Below are positions 1 through 5,809 of a DNA stretch of 5,846 bases, piece after piece. The position numbers were made by a program, and so were the translations under genes. This stretch comes from an uncultured Collinsella sp. (GTDB taxonomy: Bacteria; Actinomycetota; Coriobacteriia; Coriobacteriales; Coriobacteriaceae): contig UQTR01000103.1 in assembly GCA_900544065.1 (NCBI GenBank), positions 1 through 5,846 of the forward strand, written 5' to 3'. The notes under the pieces were generated by a model. That model was not told the origin of the DNA and did not search any database. It saw only the letters and a program-made list of their open reading frames with translations. How positions within the stretch are numbered: position 1 is the first letter of the stretch; every line of letters begins with the position of its first letter.

Positions 1-38
1 TAGGGTCTCGTGGGCTCGGAGATGTGTATAAGAGACAG
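1..38. other. Nextera sequencing adapter (artefact, left end)
   Basis: Positions 5-38 match the 34-base Illumina Nextera Read 2 transposase adapter. Positions 20-38 are the 19-base Tn5 mosaic end (AGATGTGTATAAGAGACAG), and the four bases before position 5 would be the end of an index or primer. The same 38 bases appear inverted at the right end. Translation in one frame gives the familiar adapter peptide MGSEMCIRDR. This is library sequence, not genome, and any gene call that starts here is false. The mosaic end is known from Tn5/IS50, but no transposase gene or other transposon sequence adjoins it. Confidence 0.98.
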
Positions 39-40
39 AT

Positions 41-69
41 ATGGCACCGTGGGGACACATATATGTCAA
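41..69 (-). promoter_or_regulatory. Possible truncated promoter facing the left end
   Basis: On the minus strand a perfect TTGACA (64-69) is followed after 17 bases by TGCCAT (41-46), which matches TATAAT at only three positions. It lies downstream of the purB terminator and would drive a gene beyond the contig end. The -35 box is good and the -10 box is poor. The rest of 39-116 shows nothing recognisable. Confidence 0.2.
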
Positions 70-116
70 TCCTGGTCTAACAGAGCCTTTTATTTTATAC
101 CCGAGGCTGATGCGGC

Positions 117-153
117 AATAAAAAAGCGCCTCGCCCAAGACGGGCAAGGCGCC
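117..153 (-). terminator. Intrinsic terminator of purB
   Basis: Read on the minus strand, an 11-bp stem (GCGCCTTGCCC, 142-152, with GGGCGAGGCGC, 126-136) contains one G-T wobble, closes a five-base loop (137-141) and is followed directly by six T's (120-125). It starts about 45 bases after the purB stop codon, as expected for a Rho-independent terminator. It suggests that purB is the last gene of its transcript. Confidence 0.9.
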
Positions 154-195
154 AATGGTCCAAATGCAATCGCAAGCGGTCGTATTAGTTTAACC

Positions 196-1542
196 CTACT
201 CGAAGCTCAGCTGCTCCAGACGATCAAAGACCGTGTCGATACGGGTGAGGAAGTCCCACGGATCAAAGATCTCGTCGAGCTTCTCCTGGCTGACGGTGCA
301 GCGCGGGTCGGCCTCGAGACGCTCCTTAAAGGTGGGGCCGGAGACACAATCCTGCACCTCGTGCCAAGTCGCCATGGCGTTCTCCTGCACAATGGCGTAC
401 GCGTCCTCGCGGGTGATGCCCGTGTCGACGAGGGCCAGCAGCACCTTGGAGGAGAAGATGAGGCCGCGGGTCTTATTGAGGTTGGCCATCATGCGGGCAG
501 GGTACAGCTGCAGGCCGTCGATAACGCGGATGAGGCACTGGAACATGTGGTCGAGGGCGATGAAGCTGTCGGCCTGGGCGACACGCTCGGCAGAGGAGTG
601 CGAAATGTCACGCTCGTGCCACAGGGCGACGTTATCGAAGGCAACCTGGGCGTTGGACTTCACGACGCGCGACAGACCGCAGACCTTCTCCATGGTGATG
701 GGGTTGCGCTTGTGCGGCATGGCGGAGCTGCCCTTTTGGCCCTTACGGAACGGCTCCTCGGCCTCGAGCGTATCGGTCTTCTGCAGATTGCGAACCTCGG
801 TAGCGATGCGCTCGCAGGTGGCCGCGGTGGTGGCGAGAACGCCGGCGAGATAGGCGTGATGGTCGCGGCTGATAACCTGCGTGGACAGCGGGTCGTGAAC
901 CAGACCCAGGTGCTCGCAGACATACTCCTCGACAAACGGTTCGATGGAGCTGTATGTGCCAACAGCGCCCGAGATGGCACCGAAGGCAACATTCTTGCGG
1001 GCGTCCTCAAGACGATCCAGATCGCGCTTGAGTTCCCATGCCCAAGAGCCAAACTTCATACCGAAGGTCATCGGCTCGGCGTGGATGCCATGGGTGCGGC
1101 CGGCACAGAGCGTATTGCGCTCCTCAAAGGCGCGACGCTTGCAAATCTCGCCGAGCTTCTTGACGTCCTCGATGATCAGGTCGCAGGCCTGGGTGAGCTG
1201 GTAGCACAGAGCCGTGTCGCCCAGATCGGAGCTGGTCATGCCATAGTGAACCCAGCGGCTGGGCTTGGGGTCGCCCTCGGGAACATCGGCGTCGATGTAC
1301 TCCTTCATGTTGGTCAGGAAGGCGATGACGTCGTGGCGCGTGACCTCCTCGATCTCGTCGACCTTTGCCTTCTCAAAGTTGGCATGGTCGCGGATCCACT
1401 GGGCTTCGTCTTTGGAAATACCGATCTTGCCGAGCTCCGCCTGGGCCTCACAGGCCAGGACCTCGATCTCCTGCCAAATGGCGTATTTGTTCTCGAGGGA
1501 GAAGATGTGTCCCATCTCCGGGCGGGTATAGCGATCGATCAT
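196..1542 (-). CDS. purB: Adenylosuccinate lyase
   Basis: Encodes 448 residues, a usual length for bacterial PurB. The enzyme is cytoplasmic and normally a homotetramer. It removes fumarate twice in purine metabolism: from SAICAR to give AICAR in the de novo pathway, and from adenylosuccinate to give AMP. The fumarase/aspartase superfamily signature is intact as GSSAMPHKRNP (residues 271-281), and its Ser273 lies on the mobile catalytic loop. Other matching active-site segments are MTSSD (102-106), TRHD (68-71) and AGRTHGIHAEP (148-158), where His151 is the likely conserved histidine. The C-terminal part (about 360-448) fits the ADSL_C domain. The ATG at 1540-1542 is chosen because AAGGAG lies five bases upstream and family members begin close to MIDRYTRPEM. 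A start 14 codons earlier would swallow that ribosome binding site. It stands alone, transcribed away from the tRNA and adhesin, with its own terminator. No key residue appears missing. Confidence 0.97.
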   Translation of the reverse strand: MIDRYTRPEMGHIFSLENKYAIWQEIEVLACEAQAELGKIGISKDEAQWIRDHANFEKAKVDEIEEVTRHDVIAFLTNMKEYIDADVPEGDPKPSRWVHYGMTSSDLGDTALCYQLTQACDLIIEDVKKLGEICKRRAFEERNTLCAGRTHGIHAEPMTFGMKFGSWAWELKRDLDRLEDARKNVAFGAISGAVGTYSSIEPFVEEYVCEHLGLVHDPLSTQVISRDHHAYLAGVLATTAATCERIATEVRNLQKTDTLEAEEPFRKGQKGSSAMPHKRNPITMEKVCGLSRVVKSNAQVAFDNVALWHERDISHSSAERVAQADSFIALDHMFQCLIRVIDGLQLYPARMMANLNKTRGLIFSSKVLLALVDTGITREDAYAIVQENAMATWHEVQDCVSGPTFKERLEADPRCTVSQEKLDEIFDPWDFLTRIDTVFDRLEQLSFE

Positions 1543-1547
1543 AGCGG

Positions 1548-1553
1548 CTCCTT
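1548..1553 (-). promoter_or_regulatory. purB ribosome binding site
   Basis: AAGGAG on the minus strand lies five bases before the ATG at 1542. It decides the start in favour of MIDRYTRPEM over the longer reading frame from 1584. Confidence 0.85.
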
Positions 1554-1568
1554 TTTGGTTATTGGCAC

Positions 1569-1592
1569 GTTGGTCGTAACCCAACCATTGTA
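1569..1592 (-). promoter_or_regulatory. Candidate purB promoter -10 with adjoining inverted repeat
   Basis: TACAAT on the minus strand (1587-1592) is a good -10 hexamer placed 44 bases before the purB start. No convincing -35 box is found 16-18 bases upstream. An inverted repeat GTTGG-N7-CCAAC (1569-1585) covers the expected transcription start and could be an operator or part of a leader hairpin. I do not recognise it as a known PurR box. Confidence 0.35.
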
Positions 1593-1644
1593 CCGTGCGC
1601 GCGTGCCAGTATGGGCAGCAGGCATTAACCTAACATTTTGGAAT

Positions 1645-1702
1645 TGGAGCAAGCAACGGGACGTCTGCGTATTTGCTTTGCAAGTACGCACCGGCTGCGG
1701 TC
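1645..1702. repeat. tRNA-tail repeat, copy A
   Basis: This 58-base unit matches copy B (1779-1836) at 52 positions, with no gaps and a spacing of 134 bases. Its first 18 bases match the 3' end of the nearby tRNA-Gly except at 1651-1652 (AA instead of GG), in the same orientation as the tRNA gene. The rest has no tRNA similarity. The small stem 1671-1676/1680-1685 is kept here through a G-T wobble although its bases differ from copy B. It is the more decayed copy. Short open frames across it give arginine-rich peptides of no known family and are not credible genes. Confidence 0.8.
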
Positions 1703-1777
1703 GGCATGTCCCGGACCTACGCCTATGCGCGGGCAATATGGGTTGAATCTGACACTCCCGGCTGTCTCCCATGCTCG

Positions 1778-1836
1778 ATGGAGCGGGCAACGGGACGTCC
1801 GCGTATTTGCTTCGCAAATCCGCACCGGCTGCGGTC
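1778..1836. repeat. tRNA-tail repeat, copy B
   Basis: The first 19 bases (ATGGAGCGGGCAACGGGAC, 1778-1796) are identical to 1969-1987, which hold the acceptor and T-stem end of the tRNA-Gly gene plus its encoded CCA. Positions 1779-1836 are 90% identical to copy A. The exact tRNA tail looks like an attachment-site duplicate. The additional 40 bases shared only with copy A suggest a repeat family that carries the tail. No integrase gene or other sign of a complete element lies between the copies. Confidence 0.8.
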
Positions 1837-1882
1837 GCCTATCGGCGACCTTGCCTGCTCGCTATAAACGCTTCGCGTTTAT
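1805..1882. other. Cluster of small hairpins in the gene-free stretch
   Basis: Three perfect stems occur within 78 bases: ATTTGC-TTC-GCAAAT (1805-1819), GGTCGCC-TATC-GGCGACC (1833-1850) and ATAAACGC-TTC-GCGTTTAT (1864-1882). A four-base stem at 1824-1835 (ACCG-GCTG-CGGT) overlaps and would compete with the second. The third stem is followed by TTAA rather than a T-run, so it is a poor terminator. I see no gene here. This and the two repeats account for most of 1543-1969. Confidence 0.6.
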
Positions 1883-1899
1883 TTAACGCTCGCACCCTG

Positions 1900-1916
1900 T
1901 CGGGTTCGAGTCCCGG
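1900..1916 (+). other. tRNA T-arm-like fragment
   Basis: TCGGG-TTCGAGT-CCCGG has the form of a complete tRNA T-arm (5-bp stem, seven-base loop with TTCGA). Positions 1901-1915 are the exact reverse complement of 1982-1996, the T-arm of the intact tRNA-Gly. No acceptor, D-arm or anticodon arm can be folded around it and no CCA follows, so it is a relic or a repeat end and not a tRNA gene. Confidence 0.6.
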
Positions 1917-1926
1917 CACTTTATTG

Positions 1927-1959
1927 AAAAAGGCACGGTAACGAAACGTTACCGTGCCT
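1927..1959 (-). terminator. Intrinsic terminator of tRNA-Gly
   Basis: A perfect 12-bp stem (1932-1943 with 1947-1958) closes a three-base loop. On the minus strand it is followed by five T's (1927-1931). It begins 11 bases after the encoded CCA of the tRNA, so the tRNA is transcribed alone. The other side has no T-run, so it should act in one direction only. Confidence 0.92.
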
Positions 1960-1969
1960 GAAATTCGAA

Positions 1970-2044
1970 TGGAGCGGGCAACGGGACTCGAACCCGCGAG
2001 TGTCAGCTTGGGAAGCTGATGCCTTACCACTTGGCGATGCCCGC
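1970..2044 (-). tRNA. tRNA-Gly, anticodon CCC
   Basis: Minus-strand sequence of 72 bases plus an encoded CCA. It folds as a complete cloverleaf: a perfect acceptor stem GCGGGCA/TGCCCGC, a D-arm closed by GCC/GGC, an anticodon stem TCAGC/GCTGA with loop TTCCCAA, and a T-arm GCGGG-TTCGAGT-CCCGT. The anticodon CCC (2010-2012) reads GGG glycine codons. The discriminator base before CCA is U, as is normal for bacterial tRNA-Gly. It has its own promoter and terminator. Its 3' end is copied at 1778-1796 and, imperfectly, at 1645-1662, which marks it as a likely past integration site. Confidence 0.97.
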
Positions 2045-2057
2045 ATATGTGGGGGAT

Positions 2058-2087
2058 AGTATAACGCCGTTGTCTTGTTCGATACAA
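2058..2087 (-). promoter_or_regulatory. Promoter of tRNA-Gly
   Basis: On the minus strand TTGTAT (2082-2087) and TATACT (2058-2063) are separated by 18 bases. The -10 box is strong and the -35 box keeps the important TTG. Transcription would begin near 2051, giving a 5' leader of only a few bases before the mature tRNA end at 2044. Confidence 0.75.
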
Positions 2088-2341
2088 GGGTGTCGATGCT
2101 TGTTTTAGCTGTGGAGAATCGTTTGAAAACCGCGCCAATTGTGGAGATGAGGACCTTTGTCTTTCTTTTCTTACCATCTTCTACCTGCACTTTTATCTGA
2201 TTGTTGTATTTGAGCTCGATTTGTCAGAAATCGGGCAAGCTTTTGGTCAGGCTCCGGTACTTACCCGCATGAACCTCGGGGGTAGCCTCATCCTACGCGT
2301 CGCAACCTCCCCATGCGGCGCACGAGGGATAAGGAGCAGCC
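2088..2341 (+). other. Leader region of the adhesin gene
   Basis: No credible gene is seen. The stretch has a pyrimidine-rich run (about 2155-2192), two copies of TGTGGAGA exactly 30 bases apart (2110-2117 and 2140-2147), and a weak possible fold in which AGGC (2249-2252) and TACCC (2262-2266) pair with GCCT (2285-2288) and GGGTA (2280-2284). I could not find a convincing -35/-10 pair on the plus strand, and the fold does not match a riboswitch class I know. The promoter of the adhesin presumably lies here but is not identified. Confidence 0.4.
2331..2336 (+). promoter_or_regulatory. Adhesin ribosome binding site
   Basis: AAGGAG lies five bases before the ATG at 2342. An in-frame TAA at 2330-2332 overlaps it, so no earlier start is possible, and the next in-frame methionine is only at residue 71. 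The start is therefore fixed. Confidence 0.9.
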
Positions 2342-5300
2342 ATGTCCAACGCACCCACGCACTCTGTCCACAGCGCAATCGCAACAGGTCCGCTGCTCCT
2401 GCTCCTCTTCCTGCTTTTCGGCTGCCTGACACCGGGAGCCGCATTTGCCGTCGATGGCTACGACCAGCTCGGCTTCCGCACTATTAGCGATGATTGTGGG
2501 CCCTTCCTCATCGGCAAGTATGAAGCTCAAGACGCCTCGATTGCCTACTGCATGAACCAGGAGCGCCCCGGCCCCACCAAGCCGGGCGGCCCATGGCTCA
2601 ACTTTGATCAAGGCTGGGTGTGGCTCGACGACGAGTTCGCGGCAATCGTTTGTCACGGATATCCTACCGCCACGTCGTTTGGCGGTTACCATCTTTCACC
2701 CGATCGTGCCCGCGCCGCAACCCAGCTTGCCGTATGGATGCTCAACGGCACTACCCATGTCGACGGTACCTACTCTTACACGACCGCTCAGGGCAAAACC
2801 AAGAGTGGGCACTTTATCACTGACAATGAAGTCGTGGCGGCGGCGCGGTGGCTCCACGACAGCGCAAAATCAGGAAGCATCAAAGCCGCTCCGCACCGCG
2901 CGCGGCGCTATCTAGGAGCCGTATCGGGCGGCAGCAAACGTCAGGACATGCTCTATGTACTGCCGGCGGTCTCTGTTTCCTTCCAAAAGCAGTCTGCAAA
3001 CGCTGCCATTACCAGCGGAAACAATACTTATCAGTTTGACGGGGCAACATTCGATGTTTTTGAGAGCACCAGCGGCGCGCGTGTCGGCACCGTCCAGATG
3101 GACAGCAACGGTCGAGCGCAGGCAACACTTCTGCCCAACACGGCATACTACCTAGTTGAAACGAAGGCGCCGGCCGGCTATGTCCCCCGTCGCGATCGCA
3201 TCGCCTTTACCACGGGGAATGACGGTGGAAAGGTCGCCATTGATGAACAGCCCGGCACCATCAATCTGCGTATCGTAAAACTCGATGCCGCGACGAATGC
3301 CGGCCCCCAGGCGGGATCTTCACTCGCAGGAGCAGAGTTCACGTGTGTGTCGCAATCAACCCCTGGATGGGCGCAAATTCTCACGACTGACGAAAGCGGT
3401 CGGGCTACCCTCGTCGATGTCCCCTTAGGAACCTTTACCATCTACGAATCAAAAGCCCCCGAGGGCTACCTGCCATCCAACGACAGCTGGACCTATACCG
3501 TTGGAGCCGACCAGCTCGGCGATTCAGGCGTAGTCGAGATCGAATCTCGCATTTCCGATATCCCCATTGCGTTTGACCTTGAGATTTCCAAATTCAAGGA
3601 TTACGGCAATAGCGACCAATCCGGCCTGGAGCAGCCGGCGGGTGGTGTTGTCTTTGAAGTTGTCAGCAACAGCTCTCAGCAGGTTGTTGGCACATTGACC
3701 ACAAACATCTATGGCTTTGCCTCCACCAAAGATCAGCCCGAAGCATGGTTCGGCACAGGCAAGCGACCCGCCGGTGTCCACGGAGCCGTCCCATACGACC
3801 GTGCCGGCTACACGATTCGCGAGGTTCCGGAAACCGTCCCCGAGGGTTTTAAACGTGCAGGGGAATGGACCGTCGGGGCCAATCAGATTTCCAACGGCGC
3901 CGAGCTTCAATATATCGTGGACAACCACGCTCTGTCGACGCATCTCCAGATTGTAAAACGCGATGCCCAAACAGGCGCTTCTGTTCCACTAGCCGGATTC
4001 ACCTTCCAACTCCTCGACAGCAATCACGAACCTGTCTCACAAACTTGCTGGTATCCAGCACATAACGTAATGGACACCTTTACGACTGACGCGACCGGGA
4101 CCGTCACACTGCCAGAATCGCTCGTGCCGGGCACCTATTATGTACGCGAAGCCTCGGCCAAAGAGCCCTATCTTGTCGGCGAAGAGATCGAGGTAAACAT
4201 ACCCGCCGACATGAACCTAACGCCCGTTGTAATCGCCTCGTATTATGACCACGCCGCGACCGGAAACATCAGGATCGTTAAAACCGATGCCGTAGACGGC
4301 AGCAGCCTCGCGGGCGCCGTCTTTGAGATCCGTGCCTCGGGTGATATCATGCGCCCCGACGGTAGCATTGCCGCGCTCGACGGTGAGACTGTCGCTGCCG
4401 TCACGACGGATGAAACTGGAGAAGCACGCGCGGACGACCTCCCGCTGGGATCTGGCACCGCACGCTACGAGGTTGTCGAGACTCAAGCGCCGGCAGGCTT
4501 CTTACTCGATCGGACATCCCATATTGTCGACCTTACTTATGCCGACCAGAAAACACCCGTTGTAGAAGCACGGCTTAACGTATCCGACGATTACACCAAG
4601 GTAGATATCTCCAAGGTCGATGCAAGCGGCGAGCAGGAAGTGGAAGGCGCACAGCTCACCTTATATGGTCCCGATAAAACCGAAATAGACTCCTGGACCT
4701 CATCCGACAAGCCACACCGCGTCGAACATCTTGCACCCGGCACCTACTCGTTGCGCGAAATGATGTCTCCGCGGACCTATGACCTTGCCGAGGAGATAAC
4801 GTTTGAAATAAAAGATACGGGAGAAGTCCAATCCGTCGCGATGAAGGATGCGCCCATCGAGATCAAGGGGCAGGTCGACAAGCGTCAGGAACTTGTCCAA
4901 CCTATCGAAAAGGGCCTGTTGGCTAACGGCGATGGTAAAAACCGCGCCACGACGCAAACCAATAGTGATGGGCTTTTCTCCTATACCATCGATGCTCGAA
5001 ACGATTCCGCTACTTGGGTTGATGAGTTTACGATTATCGATGATCTTGAGTGCGCCAAAGACGGCACGGCGAGATTCATCTCAATCGAAACCCCCGTCGC
5101 CATCGGCGACCTCAACGGTCTGTGCAACGTGTGGTATCGCACGACGCCGTTGGACTCGACAGACGTCGATGAACCGGCGAACGCGACACTTGACGATGGA
5201 CACGAAAATCCTTGGCTTGAGTCCGACGAAGTAAAAGAGAGCCTTGGTGAGGACTGTCGCCTCGTCGATTACGACGGCTGGCGCCTCTGGAAGGCGGATG

Positions 5301-5773
5301 TCTCGACCACGGAATCCACCACACTCGAGGCGGAAGAGCTCGACCTTACACCCAATACCGTCGTAACGGGCATTCGAATTGAATACGGTGCGGTAGCCGC
5401 CGACTTTACGACTCGAAGCGATGCGGATTCTTGGACCCGCGATGATCTCAAAGATGAGCACGACGACCTTGACGATGCCAAAGCAATCCTTGGCACAGAC
5501 GCTCGGGGCGCAATCGTGCACATGCAGGCGACGTCGGCTTATACGCCCCAAACCGCACTCACCAACAGCGCACGCGTCGATCTTTGCCGCAACGGCGGCG
5601 GCGATAAACTTGAGTCACATGACGAGGACCGTGTCATTCAACGCTGTACCCTACTGCAGGACCTACCGGCAACAGGATCAGTTCCCATCGCCGCTTGCAT
5701 CACCGCGCTCCTGACCTCGGGTGCCGCAGCCCTATGGTTCGCTCGCCTTAGGTCGACCCCAAAGAAGCGCTAG
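2342..5773 (+). CDS. LPXTG-anchored thioester adhesin with CnaB/SpaA repeats
   Basis: A 1143-residue secreted, wall-anchored protein. Seen in order: hydrophobic signal peptide (1-36, likely cut after AFA, no Lys or Arg in its n-region); thioester domain (about 37-208) with Cys70 in AYCMN and Gln128 in the TQLA motif; six CnaB/SpaA-type domains (about 209-839) with KAPAGY-like motifs; an acidic beta-rich domain (about 840-1100); LPATG (1108-1112), a membrane segment (1114-1133) and the tail RLRSTPKKR. From family knowledge, the Cys-Gln thioester can bond covalently to amines on a target, Lys-Asn/Asp bonds stiffen CnaB domains, and sortase joins the Thr of LPXTG to the cell wall or a pilus. I infer a host- or mucus-binding adhesin, perhaps a pilus tip. 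No WxxxVxVYPK pilin motif is seen, so a backbone subunit is unlikely. The gene is alone, with no sortase in the window. The reading frame is intact. Confidence 0.93.
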   Translation: MSNAPTHSVHSAIATGPLLLLLFLLFGCLTPGAAFAVDGYDQLGFRTISDDCGPFLIGKYEAQDASIAYCMNQERPGPTKPGGPWLNFDQGWVWLDDEFAAIVCHGYPTATSFGGYHLSPDRARAATQLAVWMLNGTTHVDGTYSYTTAQGKTKSGHFITDNEVVAAARWLHDSAKSGSIKAAPHRARRYLGAVSGGSKRQDMLYVLPAVSVSFQKQSANAAITSGNNTYQFDGATFDVFESTSGARVGTVQMDSNGRAQATLLPNTAYYLVETKAPAGYVPRRDRIAFTTGNDGGKVAIDEQPGTINLRIVKLDAATNAGPQAGSSLAGAEFTCVSQSTPGWAQILTTDESGRATLVDVPLGTFTIYESKAPEGYLPSNDSWTYTVGADQLGDSGVVEIESRISDIPIAFDLEISKFKDYGNSDQSGLEQPAGGVVFEVVSNSSQQVVGTLTTNIYGFASTKDQPEAWFGTGKRPAGVHGAVPYDRAGYTIREVPETVPEGFKRAGEWTVGANQISNGAELQYIVDNHALSTHLQIVKRDAQTGASVPLAGFTFQLLDSNHEPVSQTCWYPAHNVMDTFTTDATGTVTLPESLVPGTYYVREASAKEPYLVGEEIEVNIPADMNLTPVVIASYYDHAATGNIRIVKTDAVDGSSLAGAVFEIRASGDIMRPDGSIAALDGETVAAVTTDETGEARADDLPLGSGTARYEVVETQAPAGFLLDRTSHIVDLTYADQKTPVVEARLNVSDDYTKVDISKVDASGEQEVEGAQLTLYGPDKTEIDSWTSSDKPHRVEHLAPGTYSLREMMSPRTYDLAEEITFEIKDTGEVQSVAMKDAPIEIKGQVDKRQELVQPIEKGLLANGDGKNRATTQTNSDGLFSYTIDARNDSATWVDEFTIIDDLECAKDGTARFISIETPVAIGDLNGLCNVWYRTTPLDSTDVDEPANATLDDGHENPWLESDEVKESLGEDCRLVDYDGWRLWKADVSTTESTTLEAEELDLTPNTVVTGIRIEYGAVAADFTTRSDADSWTRDDLKDEHDDLDDAKAILGTDARGAIVHMQATSAYTPQTALTNSARVDLCRNGGGDKLESHDEDRVIQRCTLLQDLPATGSVPIAACITALLTSGAAALWFARLRSTPKKR
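2450..2965 (+). other. Thioester (TQXA/TED) domain region of the adhesin
   Basis: Residues about 37-208. Cys70 (codon 2549-2551) and Gln128 (codon 2723-2725) are the expected thioester partners, 58 residues apart. Cys52 and Cys104 in the same domain could form a disulfide beside it. The domain lies at the exposed N-terminus, where it can reach a target. Confidence 0.8.
2966..4858 (+). repeat. Six CnaB/SpaA-type domains in the adhesin
   Basis: Protein-level repeat of divergent domains of about 90-120 residues. Candidate first-strand Lys and mid-domain Glu pairs are K216/E273, K313/E369, K417/E494, K539/E603, K647/E713 and K758/E806. Each domain ends with a candidate Asp or Asn (D301, D406, N528, D636, N746, D836). 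Strand motifs recur as IRIVKTDA or LQIVKRDA, then TTDETG-like turns, then YEVVETQAPAGF-like segments. The third and sixth domains have the most degenerate APxGY motifs. The bonds themselves are inferred by family analogy. Confidence 0.75.
4859..5662 (+). other. Acidic, cysteine-containing C-terminal domain of the adhesin
   Basis: Residues about 840-1107. It opens with IKGQVDKRQ and continues with a Tyr-rich beta pattern (LFSYTIDARN, WVDEFTIIDDL, NVWYRT, GIRIEYGAV), resembling a membrane-proximal domain I have seen in SpaA-type adhesins of Gram-positive gut bacteria. It holds Cys904, 928, 972, 1082 and 1102. Residues about 938-970 and 1025-1050 are rich in Asp and Glu. I cannot name the family with confidence. 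Confidence 0.5.
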
Positions 5774-5780
5774 CGCGATG

Positions 5781-5809
5781 AAAAAGCGGGCGAGCCAGTC
5801 CCCTGGCTC
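5781..5809 (+). terminator. Adhesin terminator, truncated by the contig end
   Basis: After the stop codon, AAAAAGCGGGC leads into GAGCCAG-TCCC-CTGGCTC (5792-5809). The A-run and GCGGGC on the left have no partner because the right arm is cut by adapter. The missing part is predicted to be GCCCGC followed by T's, which would make a strong and possibly bidirectional terminator. The last C at 5809 could belong to either genome or adapter. Confidence 0.7.

Noticed and set aside
1543..1584. Longer purB start at 1584
   Set aside because: The 14 extra residues would read through the AAGGAG ribosome binding site and are not typical of the family.
10..1746. A 578-residue plus-strand open frame
   Set aside because: It starts inside the adapter (MGSEMCIRDR), lies antisense across purB, and has no recognisable protein pattern. 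It is an antisense shadow of a GC-rich gene.
1749..1757. CTGACACTC matching part of the tRNA in inverted orientation
   Set aside because: Nine bases with partial extension are too short to separate from chance.
1539..1886. Several small open frames between purB and the tRNA, with arginine-rich products
   Set aside because: They lie over the repeats and tRNA pieces on both strands, lack convincing ribosome binding sites, and look like no known protein.
2221..2340. Riboswitch or leader peptide before the adhesin
   Set aside because: Only short imperfect pairings are seen and no known riboswitch core was recognised. The open frame here overlaps the adhesin start in another frame.
2414..2425. 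Lipobox LFGC (residues 25-28) in the adhesin signal peptide
   Set aside because: Phe at the -2 position is outside the usual consensus, and a clear AFA cleavage site plus LPATG anchoring explain export and attachment.
2342..5773. Adhesin as a pilus backbone subunit
   Set aside because: No WxxxVxVYPK-type pilin motif was found near the first CnaB domain. The thioester domain and large size fit a tip or single-chain adhesin better.
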